A stretch of DNA of 64,000 nucleotides from Aureimonas sp. Leaf427 (GCF_001425485.1 NZ_LMQW01000003.1:62001-126000); one strand, 5' to 3'; shown: positions 8,716-18,144, numbered from the stretch's first letter. Notes: generated from the sequence alone by a model not told the origin. Translations and numbers: made by a program.

Positions 8716-9690
8716 ATGAAGACCAGCCTCATCGCCGCCCTTGGCCTCGCCGCGAGCTTCGCGTTCGGCGCCCTGCCCGCCAGCGCGCAGACCACGCTGA
8801 AATGGGCCCATGTCTACGAGACGTCCGAGCCCTTCCACACCGAGAGCGTCTGGGCCGCCGGCGAAATCGCCAAGCGCACGGAAGGCCGCTACAAGATCGA
8901 CGTCTATCCGGCCTCCCAGCTCGGCAAGGAAGCCGATCTCAACCAGGGCCTGACGCTCGGCACGGTCGACATGATCATCTCCGGCTCGAGCTTCGCCGCG
9001 CGCGAATACGCGCCGATCGGCGTGACCTACTATCCCTACATCTTCCGCAACGCCGATCATCTGATCGCCTACACCAAGTCCCCCGTCTTCCAGCGTCTGG
9101 CCGCCGGCTACGAGGAGGCCTCCGGCCATCACATCACGGCCGTCAGCTACTACGGCGCGCGCCACACGACCTCCAACAAGCCGATCAACACCTGCGCCGA
9201 CATGGCGGGCCTGAAGATCCGCGTGCCGGACGTGCCGGCCTATCTCGCCATGCCGCGCGCCTGCGGCGCCAACACCGCGCCGATCGCCTTCGCCGAGGTC
9301 TATCTCGCCCTGCAGAACGGCACGGTCGAGGCCCAGGAAAACCCGCTGACGACGATCGAGGCGAAGAAGTTCTACGAGGTTCAGAAGAACATCGCGCTGA
9401 CCGGCCACATCGTCGACCATCTCAACACGGTCGTCTCGGGCACGCTCTGGGGCCAGCTCTCGGATGCCGACAAGGCCATCTTCACCGAGGTCACGCAGGA
9501 AGCGGCCGCGCGCACCGCCAAGATCATCGTCGAGCGCGAGACCGCCCTCGTCCAGACCTTCAAGGATCGCGGCGTCTCGGTGAACGAGGTCGACAAGGCC
9601 GACTTCGAGAAGACCGTCGTCGAGAAGGTCCCGCTGGAGGACTTCGGCTACGTCAAGGCCGACTACGACGAGATCCGCGCCGTCAAGTAA
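8716..9690 (+). CDS. dctP: TRAP transporter solute-binding protein
   Basis: The 324-aa periplasmic binding protein has a clear signal peptide, cleaved after LPASA (about residue 24). Family signatures include LGTVDMIISG, the GLKIRVP segment whose Arg usually clamps the substrate carboxylate, and the following VEAQENP strand. It captures an organic acid for the DctQM permease. The sequence does not show which acid. A GGAGG site precedes ATG 8716. It is the first transporter gene after the GntR regulator. Confidence 0.93.
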   Translation: MKTSLIAALGLAASFAFGALPASAQTTLKWAHVYETSEPFHTESVWAAGEIAKRTEGRYKIDVYPASQLGKEADLNQGLTLGTVDMIISGSSFAAREYAPIGVTYYPYIFRNADHLIAYTKSPVFQRLAAGYEEASGHHITAVSYYGARHTTSNKPINTCADMAGLKIRVPDVPAYLAMPRACGANTAPIAFAEVYLALQNGTVEAQENPLTTIEAKKFYEVQKNIALTGHIVDHLNTVVSGTLWGQLSDADKAIFTEVTQEAAARTAKIIVERETALVQTFKDRGVSVNEVDKADFEKTVVEKVPLEDFGYVKADYDEIRAVK

Positions 9691-9793
9691 CGCGCGCCCG
9701 GCGAAAGCCGCGCGAGACGAGCCGGACGGCGCCCGCAGGGGCCCCGCCCGGTCCTTGACGAGACCCGGCCGGCCGAGCGGTGCCCGCCGGGTC

Positions 9794-9844
9794 TCCAGAC
9801 GCGCCGCAGAGCCAGACGCGCCACCGAGCCAGACGCGCCACCGA
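9794..9844 (+). repeat. Three 17-bp tandem repeats before dctQ
   Basis: Units at 9794-9810, 9811-9827 and 9828-9844 share the core CCAGACGCGCC. Units 2 and 3 are identical and unit 1 differs at a few positions. The array ends 12 bases before the dctQ start, close to its ribosome site, within the 166-base dctP-dctQ gap. Confidence 0.85.
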
Positions 9845-9856
9845 GAAAGGAACGAG

Positions 9857-10429
9857 ATGTCGCAGACGCCCCATGCGCCGGTGAGCGCCGAAGAACTCGC
9901 CCACGCCTTCGAGGACGCCAATCCCGAGGTCGACCTGAAACCCTATGCCGTCGAGGACTGGATCACCCAGGCCGTCTTCTGGGGCATGGCGGTCTGCGTC
10001 TTCCTGCAGTTCTTCACCCGCTACATCATGAACAACAGCCTCGCCTGGACCGAGGAGATCGCGATCAACGGTCTCGTCGTCGTGGTCTTTCTCGGCTCCG
10101 TCATGTGCGTGCGCCAGTCGCGGCACATCCATGTCGACATCATCTACCACTACATTCCGCCGAAGGTCGGACGCGGGCTCGCGCTCTTCGTCGACCTCGT
10201 GCGCATCGGCTTCTTCTTTTACGCGGCCTATCTCTTCTGGCGCTATGCCGGGATCGTGCGGCGCGAACGGATGGTGACGGTCGATCTGCCGCGCAACATC
10301 GTCTTCTACACGATCTTCGCCGCCTTCGCCCTCATGGCCCTGCGCTCGGTGCAGGTCTTCATCCAGAATCTGCGACGCGGCTACTCGGTGCTGGAGCGAC
10401 CGGGCGCCTTCGACGGCATCGGAGAATAA
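9857..10429 (+). CDS. dctQ: TRAP transporter small membrane subunit
   Basis: The 190-aa product has a polar N-terminus (~35 residues) and four hydrophobic segments, including AVFWGMAVCVFLQFFTRY and FYTIFAAFALMALRSVQVF. It also has the W-T-E-E-I motif (NNSLAWTEEIAING) characteristic of DctQ. It joins the large subunit DctM in the inner membrane for sodium-driven uptake. It ends three bases before dctM, so the two are translated together. Confidence 0.92.
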   Translation: MSQTPHAPVSAEELAHAFEDANPEVDLKPYAVEDWITQAVFWGMAVCVFLQFFTRYIMNNSLAWTEEIAINGLVVVVFLGSVMCVRQSRHIHVDIIYHYIPPKVGRGLALFVDLVRIGFFFYAAYLFWRYAGIVRRERMVTVDLPRNIVFYTIFAAFALMALRSVQVFIQNLRRGYSVLERPGAFDGIGE

Positions 10430-10432
10430 GTC

Positions 10433-11848
10433 ATGGCCCTTCTCATCGGCTCCTTCCTCGTCCTCATGCTGGTCGGCATTCCGGTCGCCGTCTCCATGGC
10501 GGTCGCCTCGCTCCTCTACATCGCGGCCTACAACGTCGCGCCGGAGATCATCCTCGCCCAGCGCATGATCGCGGGCGTCGAGAGCTTCCCGCTCCTGGCG
10601 GTTCCCTTCTTCATCCTCGCCGGCAATCTCATGAACATCGCCGGCGTCACGGGCCGCATCTACACCTTCGCCATCGCCCTGGTCGGCTGGATGAAGGGCG
10701 GTCTCGCCCAGGTGAACATCATCGGCTCCGTGATCTTCTCCGGCATGTCCGGCACCGCGCTCGCCGACGCCGCTGGCATCGGCACGATCGAGATCAAGGC
10801 GATGAAGGACCACGGCTATCCCGTGGAGGCCGCCGTCGGCGTGACCGCCGCCTCCGCGACGCTCGGGCCGATCTTCCCGCCGTCCCTGCCCTTCGTCATC
10901 TACGGCATGATGGCCAACGTCTCGATCGGCGCGCTCTTCATGGCGGGCATCCTGCCCGGCATCGTGATGACGCTCCTGATGATGGGAACGGTCGCCTATT
11001 TCGCCCGCAAATACGGCTGGGGCTCCGACGCGCCCTTCGAGATCCGCAAGCTGATGGCGGCCTCGGTCGAGGTCCTCGTCGTCATCGCCTTCCCGCTCTC
11101 GGTCTACATCCTGGTCGAGCTCGGCCTGTCGCTGAACATCTCGATCTCCATCGCCCTCGTCGCGCTGATCGCGCTCGACTGGTATTTCGACTTCTCCGCC
11201 GTCATGGCGCTGATGACGCCCGTCATCCTCATCGGCGGCATGACGCTCGGCTGGTTCACGCCGACGGAAGCGGCCATGGCCGCCGTCATCTGGTCGCTCT
11301 TCCTCGGCCTCGTGCGCTACCGCTCCATGAGCTTCAAGTCGCTCGCCAAAGCCGGCTTCGACACGATCGAGACCACGGCCTCCGTGCTCTTCATCGTCAC
11401 GGCCGCCTCGATCTTCGCCTGGCTCCTCACCGTCAGTCAGGCCGCGCAGGCGCTGTCGGACTTCATCCTGTCGATCACGGACAACAAGTGGGTCTTCCTG
11501 ATCCTCGTGAACATCCTCGTGCTCATCGTCGGATGCTTCCTCGACACGATCGCGGCCATCTCGATCCTCGTGCCGATCCTTCTGCCGATCGTCCTGAAGT
11601 TCGGCATCGATCCCGTGCAGTTCGGCCTCGTCATCACGCTGAACCTGATGATCGGCCTCCTCCATCCCCCGCTCGGCATGGTGCTCTTCGTGCTCTCGCG
11701 CGTCGCCAAGCTCTCGGTGGAGCGCACGACCATGGCCATCATCCCCTGGCTGGTGCCGCTCTTCATCGCGCTCCTGATCATCACCTTCGTCCCGGCCGTC
11801 AGCCTCTGGCTGCCGACGCAGATGGGGCTGATCCGGCCGCCGGTCTGA
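10433..11848 (+). CDS. dctM: TRAP transporter large permease subunit
   Basis: The 471-aa multi-spanning protein carries DctM features: SMAVASLLYIA near the N-terminus, FILAGNLMNIAG, a GMSGTALADAAGIGTIEIKA stretch, and a late PPLGMVLFV loop. It forms the transport path with DctQ, fed by DctP. Its ribosome site (GGAG) lies within the end of dctQ. A hairpin follows at 11856-11880. Confidence 0.94.
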   Translation: MALLIGSFLVLMLVGIPVAVSMAVASLLYIAAYNVAPEIILAQRMIAGVESFPLLAVPFFILAGNLMNIAGVTGRIYTFAIALVGWMKGGLAQVNIIGSVIFSGMSGTALADAAGIGTIEIKAMKDHGYPVEAAVGVTAASATLGPIFPPSLPFVIYGMMANVSIGALFMAGILPGIVMTLLMMGTVAYFARKYGWGSDAPFEIRKLMAASVEVLVVIAFPLSVYILVELGLSLNISISIALVALIALDWYFDFSAVMALMTPVILIGGMTLGWFTPTEAAMAAVIWSLFLGLVRYRSMSFKSLAKAGFDTIETTASVLFIVTAASIFAWLLTVSQAAQALSDFILSITDNKWVFLILVNILVLIVGCFLDTIAAISILVPILLPIVLKFGIDPVQFGLVITLNLMIGLLHPPLGMVLFVLSRVAKLSVERTTMAIIPWLVPLFIALLIITFVPAVSLWLPTQMGLIRPPV

Positions 11849-11855
11849 CCGAACT

Positions 11856-11880
11856 CCGGCGCCTCGTCAGGACGCGCCGG
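11856..11880. terminator. Hairpin between dctM and the convergent efflux operon
   Basis: CCGGCGC (11856-11862) pairs with GCGCCGG (11874-11880) around an 11-base loop. It spans the stop codon of the convergent HlyD gene and has no T-run, so it is a modest candidate for bidirectional termination. Confidence 0.45.
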
Positions 11881-13198
11881 CGAACCAGCCCTTCACCCGG
11901 TCGGGCCAGTCGAGGCCCGACCACCAGCCGGACGCGGCCGGCGCGGCCGAGCTTGTGTCGACATGGGCGAGGACCGACATTCCCGGCCTCAAGCGATCGA
12001 TCCCCGGCTGGCCGGGATCGATCGCGATGCGCACGGGAAGGCGCTGCACCACCTTGGTGAAGTTGCCGCTGGCATTGTCGGCCCGCAGAACCGCGAATTC
12101 CGACCCCGTCGCCGGCGAGACCTCCACGACCTTGCCGGTAAAGCGAGCCCCGCCCAGCGCGTCCACCTCGAAGGCGGCGGGCTGGCCGGTGAAGAGATAG
12201 TGGGTCTGCGTCTCCTTGAAGTTCGCCGTCACCCAGAGAGTGCGGGGCACGAGAAAGAGGAGCTGCGAGCCGGCTGAGACATACTGGCCGGGCCTGACCG
12301 AGGCCTCGCTCACCTGCCCGTCCCGGGGCGCGCGCACGATCGTGTTGTCGAGATTGATCTGGGCGAGATCCACCTGCGCCTCCGCCGACCGGATGGCGGC
12401 CTCCAAGACGCGCTTGGACACTTCCGTCGAGCGACGCGTCTGCTGGGCGATGTTGATCGCGGCATTCGCCCGCGCGATCCCGGCCTCGGCCGTGCGCAGC
12501 GTCGAGCGCGTCTGGTCCGTCTCCGATCTCGGGGCAAGGCCCTGCCGTCCCAGCTCGATCGAGCGATCGGACGACGCCTGCGCCACCTGCAGCACGGCCT
12601 CGGCCTGGAAGAGATCGGCCTGCCGTGCCCCGATCTCCGCCTCGTTCTGCGCGATCGTCTGGTCGGCGTTGGAAAGGTTCGCCCTCGCCTGATCGAGCGA
12701 GGCCTCCGCCTGGTCGAGCTGCTGGCGATAGATCCGGTCGTCGATCTTCACCAAGGGATCACCGGCCTTCACCTCCTGGAAGTCCGTGACGAGGACATCG
12801 GTCACGTAGCCGTTGACCTGCGGCGCGAGCACCGTGATCTGCCCGCGCACATAGCTGTTCTCGGTCGTGACGATCGGGCTCGCGAAGGGCCCGAGACGCC
12901 ACGCGTAGAGGATGATGCCGGCGCCGACGAGGGCGACGAGGATCATCCAAAGCACGGTGGAGGGCTTGGCCTTCAGCTTCTTCGGCGGCCCTGGATCGAC
13001 CGGCACCGCTGACGCCGGCTGGGTGGCCGGCGGGGCGCTCGAAGGCGAGGAGTCCGGCAGGGGCGCCGGGGCCCTCGCGCCGGGCGGCTGGGCGTCGGTC
13101 GCGAGCGGCATCGTGGCGCTGGCGATCCGGTCCGTCGCGGCATCGGCGGGCGAAGCGGCTGCGTTCGGTTCGATGTCCGGGCGTTGATTGTCGTCCAT
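11867..13198 (-). CDS. HlyD/EmrA-family membrane fusion protein
   Basis: The 443-aa product has a long Pro/Ala-rich cytoplasmic tail (1-~72), one membrane anchor (about 81-100, TVLWMILVALVGAGIILYAW), then a lipoyl/barrel-sandwich motif (RGQITVLAPQVNGYV). A long coiled-coil hairpin (~150-270, many Gln/Ala heptads) and a second lipoyl half with a beta-barrel (VRAPRDGQVSEASVRPGQYV) follow. It should bridge the inner-membrane pump to an outer-membrane channel. It starts five bases after the stop of the MFS gene, forming an EmrBA-type operon. The ~70-residue tail is longer than usual. Confidence 0.9.
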   Translation of the reverse strand: MDDNQRPDIEPNAAASPADAATDRIASATMPLATDAQPPGARAPAPLPDSSPSSAPPATQPASAVPVDPGPPKKLKAKPSTVLWMILVALVGAGIILYAWRLGPFASPIVTTENSYVRGQITVLAPQVNGYVTDVLVTDFQEVKAGDPLVKIDDRIYRQQLDQAEASLDQARANLSNADQTIAQNEAEIGARQADLFQAEAVLQVAQASSDRSIELGRQGLAPRSETDQTRSTLRTAEAGIARANAAINIAQQTRRSTEVSKRVLEAAIRSAEAQVDLAQINLDNTIVRAPRDGQVSEASVRPGQYVSAGSQLLFLVPRTLWVTANFKETQTHYLFTGQPAAFEVDALGGARFTGKVVEVSPATGSEFAVLRADNASGNFTKVVQRLPVRIAIDPGQPGIDRLRPGMSVLAHVDTSSAAPAASGWWSGLDWPDRVKGWFAGAS

Positions 13199-13203
13199 GA
13201 AGC

Positions 13204-14856
13204 TCAGACCGCTCCCTTTGCGGCGCGTTGCGCCGCCCTGGCGGCGCGCGTTCGAATGACGGCCCGCAGGAGGGACCATGTGAGAAGGACGACCGCCATG
13301 ATCGTGTTCAGGACGACGACGTCGTTGAAGGCGCGCACGTTCGCCTCGCGCGTTGCGGTCTGCGACAGGAGCTGGAGCCCCGCCGCGTTCCGGCGGACGG
13401 GGTCGGTGATGTAGCGGGCATAGATCTGGTTCTGCGCCTGGAGGCGCTGGGCGACGACGGGATCGGTCGGATCGATCGCCTCCACGATCTGCGCGGAATA
13501 TTCCTGCTCGCGATATTGCTGGAACGTGCCGAAGAGCGCGGGACCGGCAAGGCCGCCGACGCTCTGCGTGATCGAGAAGAGCACGAAGAGCGTGATGACG
13601 TGGTCGGTGCCTTTGCTCAGCGCGACGCCGATGCCGAGAAAGACCAGCGGCCCGATGAAGAGCCCGCTCGCCACCGACATGATGAATTGGCTGAGGAAGA
13701 GATCGCTCGGCCGCGTCAGGCTGGAGGCGTGCTGGTCGAGGAAGCTCGCGACGACGATCAGCGCCGTGGAGGCGACGAGAAGCCAGATGAAGCGGTCGGC
13801 GCGAAACAGGAGCGCAGCGAGCCCCGCCCCCGCCACGGTGCCGAGCAGCACGACGGCATAGAAGGACTGGAGCTGGTCCGGCCCCATGCCGAGCGTGCGC
13901 AGGAGGCCCGCCGCCGCATAGGTCTGCTCGGACAGAAGCAGGCGCAGGCCGAGCGCGCCGAAGAGGAAGCGGGCGATCTCCGCGCTCGCGAGCCAGCGCG
14001 TCTGGATCAGCGGCCGCGCGCGATGGTGCTCGACGAAGAAGGCCGCGAGAAACAGGACGAGCGCCGTGATCAGCGCCCAGGCCATCCACGGCTGATCCGG
14101 CCACCACTCCGTGCGCCCCTCCGCCAGAACCGCGGCGACGAGCGCGATGGCCGGCGCGAAGAGGAGAAAGGTCACGGCGTCCAGCGGCTCGAAGACGCGG
14201 ATGCGCACGCCCGGCGGCAGTTTCAGGATGACGATCGCCGCCATGCAGCAGAGCGCCATGCCGAGCTCGAAGAGATAGAGCCCGCGCCAGTCGCCGATAT
14301 CGAGCAGCGGCGGCGAGATGATCCAGGCGATCGGCACGGCGAATTGCGAGAAGGCGAAGCCGATGCAGATGCCCGCCCCCATATGCCGCTTCGGCACGGC
14401 CTGCAGCATGTAGTAGAGCGCCAGCGATGTCAGCGGCGCCGCCGCGAAGCCGGAGACGGCGCGCGCCAGGAGCGCGGTCGAATAATCGTTCGCCATGACG
14501 TGCAGCAGCGTGACGAGGACGAAGGCCCCGATCCCGATCTCGGCGAAGCGCCGCACGCCGAACTGCTGGCGGAACTTCACGAGGATGAGGTTGGAGGAGA
14601 CGTTGACCATCACATAGGCCGCCTGAAGCCAGGCGCCTTCCACCGGCGTCAGCCCGAGCTGCCCCTGGATCTGCGGCAGGTTCGCCGCAATCAGCGCGCT
14701 GCCGAGGCCGCCCGTGAGGCCGACCAGCACCGAGACGAGACCATAGGCGACGCGGACGGGCGGCCGGTGATAGGGCGTCGAGGGCGATCCGGGCAGCGTC
14801 GGCCGTTCGTCCGCCGTCCAGTTCGGTGGCGGCTCCAGATAGTGGACCTGGCTCAT
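13204..14856 (-). CDS. DHA2-family MFS drug efflux transporter (EmrB-like)
   Basis: The 550-aa product has about 14 hydrophobic helices as in DHA2 drug:H+ antiporters. The N-terminal helix-1 region reads GLGSALIAANLPQIQGQLGL, and a cytoplasmic loop after helix 2 carries RRFAEIGIGAF. It exports hydrophobic or anionic toxic compounds with the HlyD partner encoded next. It is the first gene of the pair. No divergent regulator is present: the 270 bases upstream (14857-15126) hold no operator I can name. Confidence 0.9.
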   Translation of the reverse strand: MSQVHYLEPPPNWTADERPTLPGSPSTPYHRPPVRVAYGLVSVLVGLTGGLGSALIAANLPQIQGQLGLTPVEGAWLQAAYVMVNVSSNLILVKFRQQFGVRRFAEIGIGAFVLVTLLHVMANDYSTALLARAVSGFAAAPLTSLALYYMLQAVPKRHMGAGICIGFAFSQFAVPIAWIISPPLLDIGDWRGLYLFELGMALCCMAAIVILKLPPGVRIRVFEPLDAVTFLLFAPAIALVAAVLAEGRTEWWPDQPWMAWALITALVLFLAAFFVEHHRARPLIQTRWLASAEIARFLFGALGLRLLLSEQTYAAAGLLRTLGMGPDQLQSFYAVVLLGTVAGAGLAALLFRADRFIWLLVASTALIVVASFLDQHASSLTRPSDLFLSQFIMSVASGLFIGPLVFLGIGVALSKGTDHVITLFVLFSITQSVGGLAGPALFGTFQQYREQEYSAQIVEAIDPTDPVVAQRLQAQNQIYARYITDPVRRNAAGLQLLSQTATREANVRAFNDVVVLNTIMAVVLLTWSLLRAVIRTRAARAAQRAAKGAV

Positions 14857-15126
14857 GGCAAACCTCGCCCCCGCGACGCGGAAGACCCTTCCGGCCCCAT
14901 CCGCCGATCGGCGCGCCCAAGAGGACGGCGGCGTAACGGACCGATTTTCGCTAGGTGGGATGGAGCGTGTTCAAGTCAACCCGTCAGGGCGGCGAACGAA
15001 GGCCTGCCGGGGCGCCGAAGACGAAAGCCCGCCGCCGCCCTGCAGCCTTCCGCCCATGGCTTTCGAAGACCGACGTCGGCCCTGATCGGCTCGCCTGTCT
15101 GTCGACCGCAGGAAGGATGCCACCCG

Positions 15127-15951
15127 TCAGGCGAACCGATCGAGGAAGTTGCGGATTTCCGTCATGCGCCGTTCGGGCAGGAGCACTTCGTCGTCGAGGC
15201 CGAGCTGCCAGGCGAGATCGCGCCGGCCGGAATCGCGGTCGAGCGCGTCGATGAAGCCGGCATAGGTCTCGACGGCCGCCTTGTTCGTCGCCAGTCGCTC
15301 CTCGACGAGATCCTCCGCCTGCCGCCGCAGGGAGGCGGCGATCTCGGCTAGGGTCAGTTCCGGGTGGTACTGGACGCCCCAGAAGACGCCGTTGCCGCGC
15401 CGGATCTCGATCGCCTGGACCGGCGTCGTGCGCGTGCTCGCGAGCACCGTCGCGCCGGGCGGCAGGTCCACGATCTCCGACGAGTGCATCGCCGGCGCAT
15501 CCCAGGCCGCCGGACGGCCGGCGAGGAGCGGATGGGCCCGGCCCGCCTCGGTGGCGGTGATGCGCCGGGCAAAGGCGGCCTCCATGCGCGGCTGCCGCGG
15601 ACGGCAGGTGCCGCCCGCCGCGACGGCCGCGATCTGCAGCCCCGCGCAGGAGCCGAAGGCCGGAACGCCCGCCTCGAACACGCCCTCCATGAAACGCGCC
15701 GCCCGCCGCGCCTCCGTCGTCTCGTCCTGCATCTGCAGGGGCGAGCCGGCGAAGAAAACCGCATCGTAGCGTGCGAGGTCCCAGACGTTCGGCTCGGCAT
15801 CGTCGTCCACGCAGGAGACGATGTCGATCGAGGCGCCCGGGCGCAGATCGCGCAGCGTTTCGGCGTAGGTCTCCGCCGAAGAGGCACCGGCGCCTTCGCG
15901 CCGAGCCTCCCGCTCGTCCGGCGTCTCGCTTCCCGCGACGAGGAGCCTCAT
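15127..15951 (-). CDS. Class I glutamine amidotransferase-like protein
   Basis: The 274-aa product has the GATase1 triad: nucleophile Cys102 in GSCAGLQ (GxCxG variant), His196 and Glu198 in QYHPEL. The family releases ammonia from glutamine. Stand-alone members resemble GMP synthase-like or gamma-glutamyl hydrolase-like proteins of unknown substrate. It follows an SDR gene with a 28-base gap on the same strand. The partner synthetase, if any, is not adjacent. Confidence 0.85.
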   Translation of the reverse strand: MRLLVAGSETPDEREARREGAGASSAETYAETLRDLRPGASIDIVSCVDDDAEPNVWDLARYDAVFFAGSPLQMQDETTEARRAARFMEGVFEAGVPAFGSCAGLQIAAVAAGGTCRPRQPRMEAAFARRITATEAGRAHPLLAGRPAAWDAPAMHSSEIVDLPPGATVLASTRTTPVQAIEIRRGNGVFWGVQYHPELTLAEIAASLRRQAEDLVEERLATNKAAVETYAGFIDALDRDSGRRDLAWQLGLDDEVLLPERRMTEIRNFLDRFA

Positions 15952-15979
15952 GCCGCGCCCCCGGCCGACCGGCCGCGCC

Positions 15980-16972
15980 TCAAATCCCCGTCCGCCGCGC
16001 GATCAGATGGGCGATGCCGGCGGCCAGAACCGCCGCGCCGCCGAGAACGGCGATGTCGCGCTGCCGGCTGGTGACGAACGTGTGGCGGCTGGAGAGGGTC
16101 CGGTTGCGGAACGGTCCGTCGATGACGGCCGAGCCCTTGGCCGGCGCGAAGAGATTGCCCTCGATCCGCGGGATCTTTTCATCGGAGAGCTGCCCCTCCC
16201 AGCCGCTCTTGGCCGAGAAGTCGCCGGCATTCGGCCAGATGCGCTGGAGTATGCTCGCCATGAAGGTGGTCCGGCCGACCCAGATGTCGCGGCGCGGGTT
16301 CTCGGCGGCGAAGACGATGGCATTGGCCGCCAGGCGCGGATCGTAGACCGGGTCCGGCGCGATCTGCCGGCGGCCCATCTTGTTGCGCGCCCAACCCGCA
16401 AATTGCGGCGTGTTCACCGCCGGCAGGAAGACGGTGGACAGCGTGACCGGGACGCCTTCGTGATCGAGCTCGGAGCGCAGGGCGTTGGTGAAGCCGAGCG
16501 CCGCCGCCTTCGCGCCGGCATAGGCCGACTGGAGCGGAAAGGGCCGGATGCCGAGAACGGAATTGATCTGCACGATCGACCCTCGCCCGCGCCTGCGCAT
16601 GAACTTCAGCGCCGCCAGCGTGCCATAGACCTGTCCGTGATAGGTGACGTCGGTCACGCGCTGGAACTCGTCCGGCGTGATCTCGCCGGCCGGCGCGACG
16701 AGGGTCGCCATCGCATTGTTGACCCAGGCGTCGATGGGGCCGAGCTCCTGCTCCACCCGCTCGGCGGCCGCATCGACGGCGGCGGGATCGGCGACGTCGG
16801 CCTCGATGCCCAGCGCCTTGACGCCGAAGGCGGCAAGCCGCGCCTCGGTCTGGCGCAGGCGCTCCGGCTCGCGGGCGACGACGGCGACGTTCCAGCCCTT
16901 GCGGGCGAAGGCCTCGGCGCTGGCAAGGCCGATCCCGGCGGTGCCGCCGGTGATCACGACTGTCTTGGGCAT
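15980..16972 (-). CDS. SDR-family oxidoreductase with C-terminal membrane segment
   Basis: The 330-aa product begins with the Rossmann turn TGGTAGIG (Gly-rich NAD(P) site), then VNNAMATL, and an active-site Tyr/Lys in AYAGAKAAA. The last ~25 residues contain a hydrophobic stretch, VLGGAAVLAAGIAHLIARR, that may anchor it to the membrane, uncommon for classical SDRs (~250 aa). I chose ATG 16972 (MPKTVVITGG) because the fold starts immediately. The substrate is unknown. Confidence 0.85.
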   Translation of the reverse strand: MPKTVVITGGTAGIGLASAEAFARKGWNVAVVAREPERLRQTEARLAAFGVKALGIEADVADPAAVDAAAERVEQELGPIDAWVNNAMATLVAPAGEITPDEFQRVTDVTYHGQVYGTLAALKFMRRRGRGSIVQINSVLGIRPFPLQSAYAGAKAAALGFTNALRSELDHEGVPVTLSTVFLPAVNTPQFAGWARNKMGRRQIAPDPVYDPRLAANAIVFAAENPRRDIWVGRTTFMASILQRIWPNAGDFSAKSGWEGQLSDEKIPRIEGNLFAPAKGSAVIDGPFRNRTLSSRHTFVTSRQRDIAVLGGAAVLAAGIAHLIARRTGI

Positions 16973-17114
16973 GAAATGTCCTTCCTGAACTGGGCTGTCA
17001 GGAAGACGCGGGACCCCGGCGAAGGTTGCGCCGCAGCAGGCGCGACGCATCGTCCGCCCGGGCCCTCGCGAAATCGGCCGGGCCGGTGCCATGGCAGCCG
17101 GCCCGGCCGATGGA

Positions 17115-17213
17115 TCAGGGGAAGAGAATGATCAGCGCGAAGCTCGTGGCGCTGGCCAGCAGTCCGAGGGCGACGGTGGGCACGAAAAGAGAAACGAAGG
17201 TCTCGATGCGCAT
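17115..17213 (-). CDS. Possible 32-aa single-span membrane peptide
   Basis: The frame MRIETFVSLFVPTVALGLLA continues as a hydrophobic segment ending SFALIILFP, almost entirely one transmembrane helix. It lies alone between the SDR gene (upstream on the same strand would be 17213+) and the DUF5666-like gene. No strong ribosome site is visible. It could be chance in a GC-rich genome. Confidence 0.3.
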   Translation of the reverse strand: MRIETFVSLFVPTVALGLLASATSFALIILFP

Positions 17214-17500
17214 GGCGGGTCCGGTTCCGGGTGACGAGATCTCCGTCCTAGCGCTCGACCGTTTCCGCCGAGTTTCATCGCCATGTCTTCGCCACATTGC
17301 GGTTAAGCGGCCCTAAAAGAACCGGGGCTCGGAGGTGCATGAACACCGCCGTCTCAAGCTCCGCGCAGGCGAAAGGGATGCACCAGCGGGCCCCCTCGCA
17401 TCACGTTCGCGCGTTCGGCGCTTGCCGCGACGGTTCGGCCTCCGACATGCCGGCTCGTGAGCTGGGCTCTGTGCCCGCCCGACGAACGAAAGGTCCTTCC

Positions 17501-18103
17501 ATGCGCCGTCTCCTTGCAACCGTCGCAATCATCCTTGCTGGCGCCTCTCCGCTGCTCGCCGCCGATGGCGAACCCGCGCGCGTGCGCGGCACGATCGAGA
17601 GCGTGTCCGACACCAGCCTTTCCGTCGTCTCGCGCGAGGGCCCGACCGTTTCCATCGCGATCACGCCGGAAACGGCCGTGCGCGGCGTGAAGGCCGCCAA
17701 GGCCGAGGACATCAAGGCCGGCGACTTCGTCGGCGTCGCCTCCGTTCCGGCCGCGGCCGGCGGCGACGGAGCGCTGGAGGTGCTGATCTTCCCGGCCGCC
17801 ATGAAGGGCACCGGCGAGGGCAGCTACCCCTGGGATCTCCAGGAGGGCTCGACCATGACCAATGCCACGGTCTCCAACGCCGTCGAAGGCGTGGACGGCC
17901 GCTCGCTGACGCTGACCTATCCCGAGGGCTCGAAGACGATCGCCCTCCCCGACGGCATTCCGGTCGTGACCTTCGCGGAAGCGACCAAGGCCGATCTCGT
18001 CAAGGGCGCGACCGTCTTCGTTCCCGCCAAGAAGGCCGCCGACGGAACGCTCTCGACGGGCTTCGTCGTGGTCGGCACGAACGGCGTCGTGCCCCCGATG
18101 TAA
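17501..18103 (+). CDS. Periplasmic DUF5666-like beta-barrel protein
   Basis: The 200-aa product has a signal peptide (MRRLLATVAIILAGASPLLAA). A small beta domain resembling DUF5666/OB-like modules follows (ARVRGTIESVSDTSLSVVSR, AEDIKAGDFVGV), then a second beta-rich half (SLTLTYPEGSKTIALP) ending GTNGVVPPM. These proteins are periplasmic and of unknown function, and the domain may bind metal or ligand. I chose ATG 17501 because it starts the signal peptide. Upstream in-frame codons would add a ~68-residue low-quality leader. A strong hairpin follows. Confidence 0.75.
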   Translation: MRRLLATVAIILAGASPLLAADGEPARVRGTIESVSDTSLSVVSREGPTVSIAITPETAVRGVKAAKAEDIKAGDFVGVASVPAAAGGDGALEVLIFPAAMKGTGEGSYPWDLQEGSTMTNATVSNAVEGVDGRSLTLTYPEGSKTIALPDGIPVVTFAEATKADLVKGATVFVPAKKAADGTLSTGFVVVGTNGVVPPM

Positions 18104-18117
18104 GTCTCGAAAACGAA

Positions 18118-18144
18118 ACAGGCGCCGCATCGTGCGGCGCCTGT
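18118..18144. terminator. Bidirectional terminator hairpin
   Basis: A perfect 12-bp stem ACAGGCGCCGCA / TGCGGCGCCTGT closes a TCG loop between two convergent genes. Read on the reverse strand it is followed by TTCGTTTTCG, a T-rich tail, so it best serves the DUF2188 gene and probably also the DUF5666-like gene. Confidence 0.75.

Noticed and set aside
9794-9844. CRISPR-like repeat array
   Set aside because: The units are directly abutting with no spacers, and no cas genes are present in the window.
9683-11665. 660-codon reverse frame opposite dctQ/dctM
   Set aside because: Composition is His/Asp/Glu/Arg-rich as expected for the complement of membrane-protein codons. No domain is seen.
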